Of a stretch of 39,306 nt of DNA, positions 10,112 to 21,381 are shown piece after piece. This stretch comes from Emmonsiellopsis sp. PD_33 (lineage: Eukaryota > Ascomycota > Eurotiomycetes > Onygenales > Ajellomycetaceae): positions 1 to 39,306 of the forward strand of contig JANTQF010000333.1 of the NCBI GenBank assembly GCA_032988165.1, in the 5' to 3' direction. The notes beneath the pieces were generated by a model. It saw only the letters and a list, made by a program, of their open reading frames with translations, was not told where the DNA came from and ran no database searches. How positions within the stretch are numbered: the first letter of the stretch is position 1; every line of letters begins with the position of its first letter. The translations under genes were made by a program, and so were the position numbers.

Positions 10112-12817
10112 TCAACCCAGCTCCTCGTATCGAGAGAGCAAACCAACCTGCCACTCCGCAAACCGGCGGGCTGGGCCGGGCAGCATTGTATTGCTCCTCT
10201 CTAGTGCCAGCTTCATGCTGTCATAGATACTCTCCGGCAAGCTTAGTTCTTCTAACGCGGCTAGAGATGGCAGACCCCGTTCGGGGTTGAGCATCGCTTG
10301 GGTATCCGGAACGGCCTGGTAGAATACCTTCATAGCCCGCTGAGCCGTGACAGCACCATCTCCATCACCAGGAGACCGAGTAGACGATGAGCTGGAATAG
10401 CGCATATCCGGGTTGAACACCCACAGCTGTTTATTCCTCCGAGTCAGCGGATCGTGATTGCCCATTTGTATATAAAGTCAAAAAGGGGCCTCGGCACTGG
10501 CAAAAATAAACTCAAGCACACTCACCAGCATCCCCGAGTTTCGGCGCTCGCTGTCTGCGCTTCGGTACTCTGCGCTGTGGACCACGAACCTCCTTGCCCC
10601 TATCCTCTCGACCAGTTCTAACAGATGGGCTCCAACAACCATATCGACTGGGTACGTCTCCCATAGATCATCGTCAGGGTCAGCTCCTTCCTTGGGCTTG
10701 CGCAGCACAGATACGTCCGTCTTGTACAGCCTCAGCCCGTGAAGAGACGTGTGCTCTTCTCCAACAGGATTCCCACAGCCTGAGCAAGATATTCTTGCAG
10801 CGGGTCGCGCATTGGGTGCGCTATTTTGTTGCCCTCCATTATCAACCTTCCCCGCGTTAGGGGAAGACGACGATAGGTCCTGTTGTGGTCTCCTTGTCAG
10901 CGAAACGTTCTTCGAATCAATGCCTAGTGCATCGCCGGGGCCGTGTGACAGTTGACAGCAAACAAAATGGGATAGGCACACGCAAAATGAAAATATTAAC
11001 GTCTAGACGGCTGCGAAGAAAGTGCGAGATCACCCTCATCGTGTTGATTGGAAGTCGTAAGTTCAGCTCCGTCCTCCCTCCTCGACAGCAACACCAGCGA
11101 CAACAATAAGGAGCACATACCAAACCTAGAGACTTGAACGCATGAAACAAACCGAGAACAGAGATGGTACGAATAAAATAAAAAGTGGGCAAGCCACGAA
11201 ACACAAAACCGGCAAGCTATTACGCATTCCCATCGCTGAACCCCCAAATCCATTCCCACCAACATTAGCGACGCTAATAATATATGTGTACGCTAGATTA
11301 TACCCCACGGACCCCCAATCTCGGAGAGAATACTCCCTGACCCCTCTACGTTTTCCGGAATCACCCTGAAAACAGCGGGTGGATAGAGAAGAAGTATCCT
11401 AAAGCGTCGGAGCGAAACAACCTCCGGACATGTAAGTCCTCATGTCTTCGAAAAAGCTCCTCTTGTCACTTGATTCTTGTGGGGAATTTACAAGAAGCGC
11501 CAAGCACCCCCTTAAAGCGAAGGGAGCAAGGGGGATCATCAGAAAGTAGTGGGATAATAACAACCATGGAAGAGGGTCAAAGTCCATTCATCAACATACA
11601 GTATGGAAACGAGGATTCTGCCCTTCTCGAACAAAGTTGGAATAGCCCACTTCTTCCCTGTCTCCCCTTGAGCCTATCACCAGGAATATCTGATTTGCTT
11701 CTTGGTGCAAGTATTAAGTGAGAGGAGTTGCCGAATTCCTTGCGGAAATATTCAGACGGGTTGCCTTCGAATATGGAATTGATGTTGGGCAGTTGTATCG
11801 GAAACAAGATCGTGGGAAAATGGATCCTATTACGGGACTCATATTGCAATCTAGTCTCCTTCTTGTCTGCCCGGAGTGGATGGGATGGATATGATACAAA
11901 CACGTCAAACCGACAGCAAACCAGAACTCGCGTGCCATATCAAACATGAGTATGCTGAACACGGTTCATTTCCAACAGACAAGAGTTGAGCAGGGAATAT
12001 CGGGATAGAAGGGGAAAAAAAGGCAGGAATCGAAGGGATGGGCAGGGAATAAGAGGAAAGGCTCTTGACTTACCGATTTCTTCAGCCCCTGAGAATCCTC
12101 GTCTGCCAGAACGAAAGACAAGACGTCAACAAGTACCGTTCCCGGCTCGCACTCGACCTGGTTGGCCGCACCATATCCTTTGACCAACTCATTCTCATCA
12201 TGGATATGAGATTCTGGGCTATTTGCATTATTCTCATGGTCATCCGCATGCGCATCTGGCTTATGGCAATGCCATAGATCCATCATCTCAGCCCAATCAG
12301 CACTTGGCAGATCCTTCCATACGATCTCCCTTTGTTCCCCCGGGCCAAACAGTACGTTCTTGCATTGCCGACACCTGACTCTGGTCTCAGCACACATGTC
12401 CTTGGCGGTCCACGGGACCTGCACATCATGCTGGCCACCACCATTCAAGGCCCTAGCAGTTTCCCCCCCGTTGTCAACGGGAAATCGGAACAAAAGTATA
12501 TTGTTTCTTTCGTCAAGTTTTGTAGGAATGGGCTGCTGAGCAAGGGTCGCATGGGCAGACTCGGAAATACGTCCCGGGAGGTTCAGAGTCTGTGTTCCGC
12601 CAGGACCGGAGAGAGTGACGGTGCGGCGGGAATCCGATAGGGAGAGGGAGTAGGGGCACGTAATTGGGCTCGGAGAAGGGATCGGGGTTGGAGTTTTTTG
12701 GTCTGTAGAAGAGGTAAGGGGCAAGGATACGTGGAGTGTGATCTGACGAATGTTGGGCAGCAACTCAGCGTGAAGATGTGGTACTGGTGAGGTTGGGGAT
12801 GTCATGTTCGTCGTCAT
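10112..12817 (-). CDS. HECT-like ubiquitin-conjugating-enzyme (E2)-binding protein, UBE3D type
   Basis: Exons 12817-12074, 10909-10526 and 10426-10112 join in phase into 480 aa, about the usual length for fungal UBE3D-like proteins. These act as atypical E3 ligases that bind an E2 (the human protein binds UBCH10 and contacts cyclin B). The N-terminal part has a beta-rich segment, then a zinc-type pair (C149, C152 in VRCRQCKNVLF). The family block WKDLPSADWAEMMDLWHCHKP follows at about 167-187. The second half has SCSGCG (C290, C293), a conserved LYKTDV segment, LVERIGARRFVVH, and LWVFNPDMRYSSS after a 99-bp intron (10427-10525). The ATG at 12817 is the first in frame; the codon four residues upstream is TTG. 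The first intron as modelled is 1164 bp (10910-12073), far longer than any other here. Its acceptor (TTCGAAG) is weak, and a TCTAG near 11009 is an alternative. Confidence 0.85.
10910..12073 (-). other. Very long intron (about 1.16 kb) in the UBE3D-type gene, possible insertion
   Basis: The donor GTAAGT at 12073 is canonical. Exon sequence resumes at 10909, where NVSLTRRPQQDL leads into the conserved SCSGCG half. The intervening DNA has no family-like coding sequence on the minus strand. The part from about 11370 to 11960 has a different look, with C and G runs around AAAGCGAAGGGAGCAAGGGGG near 11515-11535 and long open but unrecognised stretches. I see no terminal inverted repeats. It could be an intron enlarged by inserted DNA. 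Confidence 0.5.
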
Positions 12818-13102
12818 AATTGGATTCAATGCGGAATCGGGCGGGTGAGAAGGCTACAAGTCAATTCAGGGTCAATATAGCCTTCAATTCAGTTGTCTCG
12901 GCTCTAGCAATGCGATACCGTTAATATAGAGCACAATTGGTTGGCAGACAGGCTTCATTCCGGCTCAGTTGCAGGTTCTTCACATCAACAGACGTGTAAA
13001 CAAACTCCGCTCGGGAGAGTGGCGGGCTTTGGGGGTTTGCTTACGTGATATTACTAGCTAAAGCAAACAGTGCAAACAGCTAAGATCTGACAACATTCAA
13101 CA

Positions 13103-13110
13103 TGACGTCA
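13103..13110. promoter_or_regulatory. Perfect CRE/bZIP palindrome upstream of the UBE3D-type gene
   Basis: TGACGTCA lies about 290 bp upstream of the ATG at 12817. This is the classical site for CREB/ATF-type bZIP factors; fungal stress regulators such as AtfA bind it. The stretch 12818-13446 otherwise holds only promoter DNA and the 3' flank of the next gene. Confidence 0.45.
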
Positions 13111-13446
13111 TCGCTTTCCAGTTCGACTCGACACAAGGAGTTGATCAAACAAAAAAGATAGATGGTATGTTCATTTGGGACTATATTCATCAGTGGTGAA
13201 TTACAAATTGATATCAAAACTTGCACAAACCGCCCAGGATGGAATAATACAGAGAATAAATAGCAGCCTTTTGCCCCCCTAAATGAAACAGTGAGAAAGT
13301 TGAAGAGATATGTTTGCCGTCAGATCATCCCAAATTCACAAATCCCTCCAACCAAAAGGACAAGCAGGTAAAGCAATTCGAGACTCCCCCTATCGCCATA
13401 TTCTCCAGTCATCAAATTGGCACCCCCCCACCCTTCATCCAACACC

Positions 13447-14883
13447 CTACTCAAACCCCCCAAACCCCTTAAACTCATCAACCAACTTCACCGCAGCCTT
13501 AATATAATACCCCTCCTCATCCCCCCACATCCTCCCGGCCTCCTTCAGTGCCCTCACCCCCTTGATAAAATGCACAGACTCGGCCCCACTCCCATGCAAT
13601 GTTTGCCCATCCACCCACTCCCACCCCCTCCCCTTGACCTCGTACTCCTTAATCGCATCCGGGTCAATCTTCGGCCGCAGCTGCGCGACGTATACCGCGA
13701 CGGTAATCAGCCACCACTGCCGGAGCAGCGAGAGGTGGTGTTTGTGCGGGACGAAGGGGAGCAGGATGCGCACCGCGTGGCTGGTTGTGAGGAGGTGGAG
13801 GAGGAAGAAGTCGTGCAGTTCCGTGTCGGAGGCGACGAAGATGGCGGCTGCGGCTTCCTGGGCGGCTTCAAATTGCTTCTTCGGGTCTGGGGTTGTGGAC
13901 CAGGCGCGCCAGTGCTCGAGGATTTCTTCTTCGTGGTGTTCGAAGAGGGTGTCGATGTTGTCGGCGCCCGGGTGCTGGAAGAGGTTGTCGAAGCGCTTGT
14001 CCGTGTGGATTTTGTGGAGGATTTCGAGGGGGGAGGGGCTGGTGTAGGTTGCTGTAACGGAGTGGTAGGCGGGGTCGTCGAGGTATTTGTGTAGTGAGTT
14101 GTAGCTGGTTGCGGCCATGGCGAGGGATTCGATGGCGACTTCGCGGCTGGACATTTCGACGGCGTAGCCGAGATGGATTAGGGGGTGGCCGACTGGATTA
14201 CTTATTGTTGGCTTTGGACATAAAGTGATGTGTTTGGGTATGGGATGGACTTACGGCCGGATACTAGACAATTTACTAGTGGGTGTTTGCCGGAGTACAG
14301 GTAATTTTCGACCACTCTCTTCCAGTCATAGCTGTGGTGGACAAGTTCATCTTCGAAGAAATCTACGAAGGCTCTCTGATACCTGTAGCATGTCAGCCAT
14401 GCTTACTATCCTAATGGCAACAGTAATCTAGTGGCATGATCTTACTCCTTCTTCCCCAAATGATCTCTCCAATCATCCAGTGAAATCTCGCCGGGTGAAT
14501 CGACCCATGGCTCCAACTCCTTTGCCTCAACCTCATACAGCCGGTTCAGATGGTCCGCATCTCCACCAAGTAGATATCCGGAGGACAGGAACTGGCAATA
14601 ACCGTTAGCGATATATTCACTAATACATTCATATTCTTCTCTGATCAGATGAAAAAAGTAATCTCACATGCGGCATATGATTATGAAACCTCAAATCATT
14701 ATACAGAATCGAATAATTCACATGATTCAGTTTTAGCAGATGTTTGAGCGCGCGGCCCGGTTTGGACTGTTCGGTTTCGATGTCGTGGATCTCGACGGGC
14801 TCCAGGTCAATTGCGCCTTCTGGTGGGCCCGTGAAGATGTTGCTGAATGATGGGAGGGAGAATTGGGAGAATTGGGAGAACAT
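13447..14883 (-). CDS. Questin oxidase-like (DUF4243) protein
   Basis: Four exons (14883-14668, 14591-14446, 14382-14255, 14192-13447) join in phase into 411 aa; introns are 76, 63 and 62 bp. The third acceptor (ATCCAG, 14193) was chosen because it restores the family segment VSGLGHPLIHLGYAVEM; nearer AGs give stops. Other family marks are ALKHLLKLNHVNYSILYN with HNHMPH near residues 50-72, LEPWVDSPGEISLDDWRDHLG, YQRAFVDFFEDEL, and ELHDFFLLHLLTTSHAVRILLPF. Questin oxidases such as GedK and MdpL are cofactor-sparing Baeyer-Villiger-type enzymes that open anthraquinone rings. Many paralogues, like this one, are not in polyketide clusters, and no polyketide synthase is seen here, so the reaction is open. 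The start MFSQFSQFSLP is the first good ATG; longer versions lack an ATG. Confidence 0.87.
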
Positions 14884-15599
14884 TTTCGTAGCTTGGGTTG
14901 AGCGGTGCTCTTGGTTTTGCTTTGCTATTCGTCGCCTCTTCCTTGGATTTTTGGTCTGTTTTGTTTTTGGCGGCTTATTACCGCTAGATCGAATAGAATA
15001 AGTAGGTAGGTATGTTTGAAGCTGGCTGTCGTCGAAGTGATATAATTTTTGTTGAGGCGGGCGATAGATAGTAGATCGAGGTTTAGATGGCGCTGGTGCA
15101 ACTACTCCCGGGTTTGCAGCTGTGGCGATTGACACAGCATCAAGCCAACATCGTAGCTAACTAAGAGCTATATTCTACCCAATAAATATCCAGAAATTAA
15201 CAAGACAAGTTCAAGAGCTTTTATCCACAAGCATCAAAAAAGTTGGACTGGAGGTGTCACCAATGACGAAGGCGATGTTGACGTTGATGTTGGGTGGTTG
15301 AAGCTCGGCTTCCCGGATTGTTGGGTCCGAGATCATGTGATTTTACTCCGAGCTCAACCGCCCCCTCATGATGAGAAAAGGGTTAAAAAGGGGTTAAAAG
15401 AAGCTGCCCGATAAAATCGGCAATACATCAGTAGTAGGTCCATGTAATTGTCCAACGACTATATAAGGTACACAGGAAGACAACATCAAATAAAGCAACA
15501 AAAACGCCGGTATATATAGACAAAACAGCAATACATATGCATATAAAAAGGTCCACCACCTTTATCCATAAGCAGCAGAGGGTAATGAAACTAAGAACA
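14884..15599. other. Intergenic: promoter of the DUF4243 gene and 3' flank of PEX6
   Basis: No gene is seen. The sequence is AT-rich from 15150 to 15560, with a repeated aaaaggggttaaaa motif near 15378-15400. The two neighbours are transcribed in the same direction, so this stretch should hold the PEX6 polyadenylation site and the DUF4243 promoter. Confidence 0.45.
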
Positions 15600-18500
15600 T
15601 CACGTCCGTGCCAGATGATCCGTCCGAATCACATACTCATCCTCCTCTTCCTCACCATCCCCGACCGGCCCATCAACCACCTTGCCCTTCCAGCTCTTCA
15701 CAGCCACGCCATTCGTGCTCTTCTCATTCTCATCATTCACAAACTCGTCCTCCCCCGCTTCATCCGACTCCGAATACCCACCAACGGGCTGAACTGCTGC
15801 GCCTTTCCCCTTGGCGCTATTCGTACTAGCTTTCCCCTTTCCCTTACCCGCCCCGGCTGCGCCAGCCGCTTTCTTGCTCCGCTGTGGAGATGTTGAGTGG
15901 CCGGGTTTACGGGGCGTGTTTGTTATGTTTCCCAGGGCATTTGGGTGGGTTTCTTCGAGGGGTTCACCGGGCTTGATTCCATTGATGGCTTCGCCTATGG
16001 TTCTTGAAGTGCGGGCGTGTGCGGCCGGGCTGTCTTCTGCGATGGGTTTTGTAGGCTTAGCGGCATCATCCACCGTTTCAAAGGTGCGGCGGACGCGTTC
16101 AAAGTGCTCGAGTTCTTTCGCACTGTAGGAAGAATAACGGTTAGCATGTTGTTTGATGATATAGATAAATGGAGGTTTGGGTTCGCATACCTAACACTGG
16201 CCACAAGCTCGTTCTTGGCAGAGATGAAATCTTCTTCTGTCACCATGACCGCAACATCCTCTGGGCTCGCAAGATGATCAAAGAAATAAGCCGTGGTTAC
16301 CGGTCCATCAGGTAACGCCTTGATCTTGTCATCCACCGCCGTAGCCTGCCGCGTAATAGCCTTGAGCATAGCATCCGAGCACAAAGCGTACAAGTCCGCA
16401 CCAGTGTAAGTAAATGGCAACTGTTCAGCGACCCGCCGCAGTGAAAGATCCGGATCCAGGTTGAATTTTCGCGTAAGAGCTTCCAGGATAGTAACCTGCT
16501 TGTCATGCGTATCTGACACACCAAGGTAAAGCATCTTATCGAATCGGCCAGGTCGAAGCAGCGCTGCATCCAAGAGATCAGGACGATTAGTAGCACCGAT
16601 TACGAAAACACCACCGCCGTTTTCATCCCCACCGCTCATTCCGTCAAGCTCGGCAAGGAGCTGACTGACAATACGGTCCATAACACCGCCGCTATCGCCT
16701 TGGTTGCCACGCTTAGGGGCGACGGAGTCCAACTCGTCAAAGAACACAACGCAAGGTCTTGCATCGCGGGCCCGCTGGAAGACTCGTCGGACGTTGGCTT
16801 CGGACTCTCCGATATACATGTTAAGCAATTCCGGACCCTTGACGGAGAAGAAGTTGAGAGAGAATTCCGTGGCAATGGCTTTGGCGAGGAGGGTTTTTCC
16901 GGTTCCAGGGGGGCCATAGAACAAGATACCACTTCGCTTTTTCATACCCTTGGCGAAGAGCTCGGGTCGTTCGAGAGGAAGTTGAATAGTTTCCATGACA
17001 GCATCCTTAACGTTCGTGAGGCCACCGACATCATCCCAGCCAACGTTAGGAATCTTTGGTGCGCCAATGGCATCTGCGAAGTTCTTCCTAGCAGCATCTA
17101 CAGCAGCGTCGAAATCCTGCTTCGTTACGCATCGCGCTGCATCTCCGCCAGCAGCCTGGACGTCTCTCACGCTGACTCGGGAGTTCTCGTCAGGGGTCTT
17201 AGCATTTTCCGCCAACTTTTCGAGACGAAGAGCCTTGGCAGCCACCGCGCGCTCAACAACATCCACCAAATCACCCGCAACGAGCGCGGCAGTTTTCACG
17301 GCGACTGATGCAAGGTCAACGTCCGGTGAGGTTTTCACGCCCTGGTCAGCAACGACATTTCGCAAGATTCCTTCTCTTTCCTTTTCCTCAGGGGCAGTCA
17401 TTTCAAGTTCGTGAGAGAAGAGGCTTCGAATACCCTCGGGGACCTTTTCAACGTCGGTTGTTGTCGCAATAATCACCCTAGAATCAGCAACAATCTCCTT
17501 CATTGCCGTGACCATTCTATCCGCGGTCAAAACATCGATGTGCTGAATGAGGAGTGCAGTGCAGTTTGCTCCACAGGTAAAGGCGCGATCCGCTCTTGCC
17601 TTGAGGTAAGCCTCCGTCTTCACATCTCCCCCATTTGCCCCCCCTTCCGCGAGAATATCATAGGCATCAATGGCAAATGTATGAAGTCCGACCTCTTCAC
17701 AAGCCCGAGTGGCAACCGTAGCTTTACCAATGTTTCGCTGTGTAGAAGTGAGAAGTATGACAACCGGTTTCATGCCAAGCTGAATGGCTCTAGGGCTGGT
17801 CGCGGCAGAAATCAACTCGCGGAGTCGTTTTTGTACAGAAGGGACGAATATTTTCGGGGCTTCCGTTACAAATCCACGGGGTTTGCCTATTTCTGTGTGA
17901 GCCTTTGGAAGCGTTTTGACGCCCAGCCAATATTCCCAGCCATTATTAAGAGTTCCAGGTACGGTGCTTATTTCGCTACCGGCCTGGGCCATCCTTGTCG
18001 AGGAGGTATCGATGACAGCCACTCCACCCCATCGTTCATTCTCAGAGGCATCCTCTAGATCCTCTGCTGGAGCAGACACAACCTGGCTTACGCGGAACCA
18101 CGCAACCCCAACCTTTTTCAACGCATTCGGGGACTTTGGTTCCGCATCTGGAGAAAAGCCAAGCTGGGATGTTATGTCATCATCGTCCGCGCCAGCATCT
18201 GGACCCTTGGTGGAAGAGAAAATAGTTTTTCCAAGGCCCTCATCGACACTGATGCCGACTAGGTCGCCACTTTTCACGAGTCGCTGTTTCGACTCAAAGT
18301 GCCGTTTCAGTCCGGCAAAAAGCGCCGGTTGAAGAGTCCTGTCCATAGACAAGGGGGTGGAGATTTTCAAAAGGGTAACCTCCTTGGCCACGGGAGGGGT
18401 CATGGGCGAGCTGGCTTTCGGTTGCACGATTCCAGTTCTGGAGGGACCACGTTGGGGGGCATGGACCAGTATTGGGGAGAGTTTGAGATATTTGGGGTTG

Positions 18501-20303
18501 TCCAGGTTGTTTAGTAAAATAGGAGGGAGAAGGACGGTGGGAGTCAGTCCGTGGGAAGGCATCTGTGATAAACTAGGTCGCCGGCTAGACGACTTGTTCA
18601 TTGAATACCGAGGTTTTGGGGATGCCAGTCCGGGAAGTCCGTAGACTTTTACGGCTCTCCAATCCGCACTCTCGGCAAGGCTATTCGTTAGTCCATTTAG
18701 GCTATCGAATTTCAAAGACGAGAGCATGTTCAGCTGCGGCTCCTCAGCGGCCTCAATTCTCACCCAGTCGCCGGAAAAGCAGCCGATTTTGGCAAGGGTA
18801 TGAATGTCAACGTAAACAAATGAATCGGAGTCGTCATTGTCTCGAGGTTTGGGATGCAGGATTTCATTGGGTATTCTCTCCAGAAGGCCTTCCGCTCGGA
18901 ATGTTTTCCCCCCACCCCTAGCTGCGGTTGCAGTTCCACTTGTGTAGCTCGACCGAACAGAGCCTGGGGTATGTACACCAAGTCCTTTGCCGCCAGCCCT
19001 TGGGGTCGCAGATGTCATTGCAGACATAACTCCAGAAGGTTGCTGTGGAAGTTCGGGGGCAGCTAGAGAAATCATGTCATCCAAAGAATCGTCAGAAGCG
19101 TCATCATCGCTCTGGCTTCTGGCTGATGCTTCCGTATCTGACTCGTCAGGTGGTGATGCGCTTTCCATGTCCGTATTGCTCAACTTCTCTTCTGCGGCAG
19201 AATAAAACTGTTCGTTCGAAGTATCGTCTGCTTCGTCTTCTATCACCTGATTCAACAAAGCCCGCCCAGGGGATGGTAGACCCTTGGCAATCCGAGACTG
19301 CTGTTGGGGTTTCGTTTGGACGAGCACAATCTTTGTATTTGGCTTAACCAGCCCTTGAGCGACAGGTTCGCAGAAGGAAATCTTAGCGGGAGGAGGGGGC
19401 GCATATGTAATAGGATGAGAAGGTAGCGGAAGAGGGAGCAAATCTCCGGAGTGTAGTATTCTTTGCGAAGAGATTGCCTCGCGGATTATTCCTATTAGAC
19501 GCTCCTCGCGTTCGGCGGCTGACTGTTTCGCGCCTTTTGTAGATTTGGCCGGTAAGGGAGCGGGTCCCCGTCCCTTTGTCCATAATCCATTAACCCCCTG
19601 AGACCTTGGGCTAAATCCTCCTCCGAATTTATTTTGGATTTCGTCGACGTTGCTCAGCAAGTGGCGCTCCACGGTCACGTAGATAGTATCCAGATAAAAT
19701 GGAACCACATCAATGACATGTATTTCAATCGGCCGCTGGGTCGAGGCGGAACTGCGGGTCGGATCAAGAGACTCGAGAGCTTGAACAAAGGACTGTATTG
19801 AGGGAGTAGAGGCCGGGAAATGGATAGTGGACTGGGATATCGGGGAGGACTGGGATTTGCCGGTCGATTGGAGCCGTACAGGAATAAAAGTCCAAGATAG
19901 ATCCTCTACGGACAGCTTATGGGCGGACCACGGCGAAACAGCAATATACCGTACTTCCTGGCTCTCCGCGAGGGCTACAGTGCCGCAAACACCGCAAGTC
20001 AATATTAGATGTACACAATCACCACGCGCAAAGAATCTCCGGCTAGGACGGCCGTGATGCAGAGATCAATCAGCACATACCTTCAATGCTTACCCCCGGA
20101 AACAGATCGGCCACCAAGTCATCGGATAGCACACCCACGTCTCCCCGCAGATGGTGGTCAAGCACCAAGCGAGCTGACACAGGGTCTTTGCCGTGCAGCC
20201 GTCGTCGAAGACCGTCTCTCCGCCGGCGACGCTTGGGGTTCTCCACGCCGTTCGTCGCGCGCGGTGCGGCGTGTATGGCACCGCTGCCTTCGTCCTTCAC
20301 CAT
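15600..20303 (-). CDS. pex6: Peroxin-6 (PEX6), AAA+ ATPase of peroxisome biogenesis
   Basis: Exons 20303-20081, 19974-16191 and 16122-15600 join in phase into 1509 aa, in the range of Pezizomycotina Pex6. With Pex1, Pex6 forms the hexameric motor that extracts ubiquitinated Pex5 from the peroxisomal membrane. The N-terminus has a basic KRRRRR patch and SARLVLDHHLRGDVG. A long N-domain with an acidic, Ser-rich linker follows. The D1 ATPase is degenerate (TSTQRNIGKAT near residue 815), as known for Pex6. D2 is intact: Walker A GPPGTGKT near 1096, Walker B VVFFDELDSVAPKRG, sensor GATNRPDLLD and arginine finger region RPGRFDK. The C-terminal tail has an Ala/Gly/Lys stretch (GAGKGKGKAS) and ends acidic (GEEEEDEY). 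The first intron (106 bp) joins VSIE to ALAESQEVRY. The last intron is 68 bp. Confidence 0.96.
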
Positions 20304-21381
20304 GGTCCGGGAAACGATGTGCGCGACTCAGAAGCACGCGGCAGCAGACACGGAGAGAAAACTGTACAGGACAACATGCAGCAGGAAAACAAGATCCACA
20401 CGGAGGGCAGGGCGGCAGCGTGTGCAGCGGGTAGAAGACAGCGAGCTGTGTCTTGTGAAGTCGGCTGGAGAAGAGCCGCACTGCACGGCGGGAGTTCTGC
20501 CGCTCCGGTTGCCGAGGTTCGGCGCAGACTGTCCGTGCGCCCAACGTCACCCTCCGCGACACTGGGAGATTTATTTGTCTACTTAACGCCGAACAGCGCC
20601 AGCCAGCAACGAGATCCAACAACACGCGCGAGGGAGACGGAGGACGGACAGTTGCACGGCCAGAGGGCGCTGGGACCTCGACGATGCGCCAGAATTCGAA
20701 TACCGTCCGTCCCCGCTGCTGTCCTTCGTATTCGACCCCAGACTTTACCCCGAGCACCAGCCGTCCAATCCGCCTATCACGACGTCTACTCCGCATCAGA
20801 CAGACTCTCGGGTCCGTCTACTGCTCAATGCCATGCAATATGCCAGGGGGGTGGTCTAACAGCCACCCAGAGGGCCAAAACCCTGTGGCTTGAAGCGCAC
20901 AGCACCCCCGCAGAGAATACAAACCACATAATGCTCGCCTCGTGTCTATATACGCTGTTCGCCACGAATATATAGATGTCCAGTCTGGCCCTTTCCAGCA
21001 TTATTAACAGGCATATAGATCCTTAGTTATCCCCCATGCTGCATGGCACGTACGCCCAGTCTTTCTTGAAGACGTCTGAAGTCACATTTCACATGTCCGC
21101 CAAGTTCAAACCCTATCTCACTAATGGACTGTGGCTCAAAATCAATGTAGGCTCAACCAACCAGCTACAGGCAATTACAGACAGACTTCATCCGGGATTT
21201 GCGCGGGTTCACCGTGTGAACATGTCATCAGAAGATTCAGAACTATCGGGTATATATTTCTCCCTGAAAGTTAAAGTGTCCATGTTCTGGAAGCAGATGC
21301 GCACCCAGAAAAACGAGCAACATACTGCGGTGCAACTCTGACCAGGGGTATCCGTACAACCACTTAACCCGCTATCGCACT
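20304..21381. other. Intergenic: PEX6 promoter and 3' flank of the S9 hydrolase gene
   Basis: The half next to PEX6 (20304-20700) is GC-rich, so several frames stay open by chance in both directions. None has a protein-like sequence or splice structure I trust. Closer to the S9 gene the sequence is ordinary intergenic DNA. Confidence 0.5.
20512..20517 (-). promoter_or_regulatory. FarA/FarB-type CCTCGG element upstream of PEX6
   Basis: Plus strand CCGAGG, reading CCTCGG in the sense of PEX6, lies about 210 bp upstream of its ATG at 20303. CCTCGG is the core bound by the Zn2Cys6 fatty-acid regulators FarA and FarB in Aspergillus, and it is enriched upstream of peroxisomal and beta-oxidation genes. 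A 6-base match can arise by chance; the position and gene identity make it plausible. Confidence 0.5.

Noticed and set aside
11577..11962. Minus-strand open frames inside the long UBE3D-type intron as a nested gene
   Set aside because: They overlap in different frames, have no splice support and no recognised family. Kept only as part of the long-intron finding.
12815..12829. Longer N-terminus for the UBE3D-type protein starting at 12829
   Set aside because: That codon is TTG; the first in-frame ATG is at 12817.
13417..14094. Plus-strand ORF of 225 codons
   Set aside because: It is the antisense shadow of the last exon of the DUF4243 gene, with Pro- and Val/Glu-rich low-complexity translation.
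20193..20975. Plus-strand ORF of 260 codons across the PEX6 first exon and promoter
   Set aside because: It is antisense to the well-supported first exon of PEX6 and continues through GC-rich intergenic DNA, where several frames are open.
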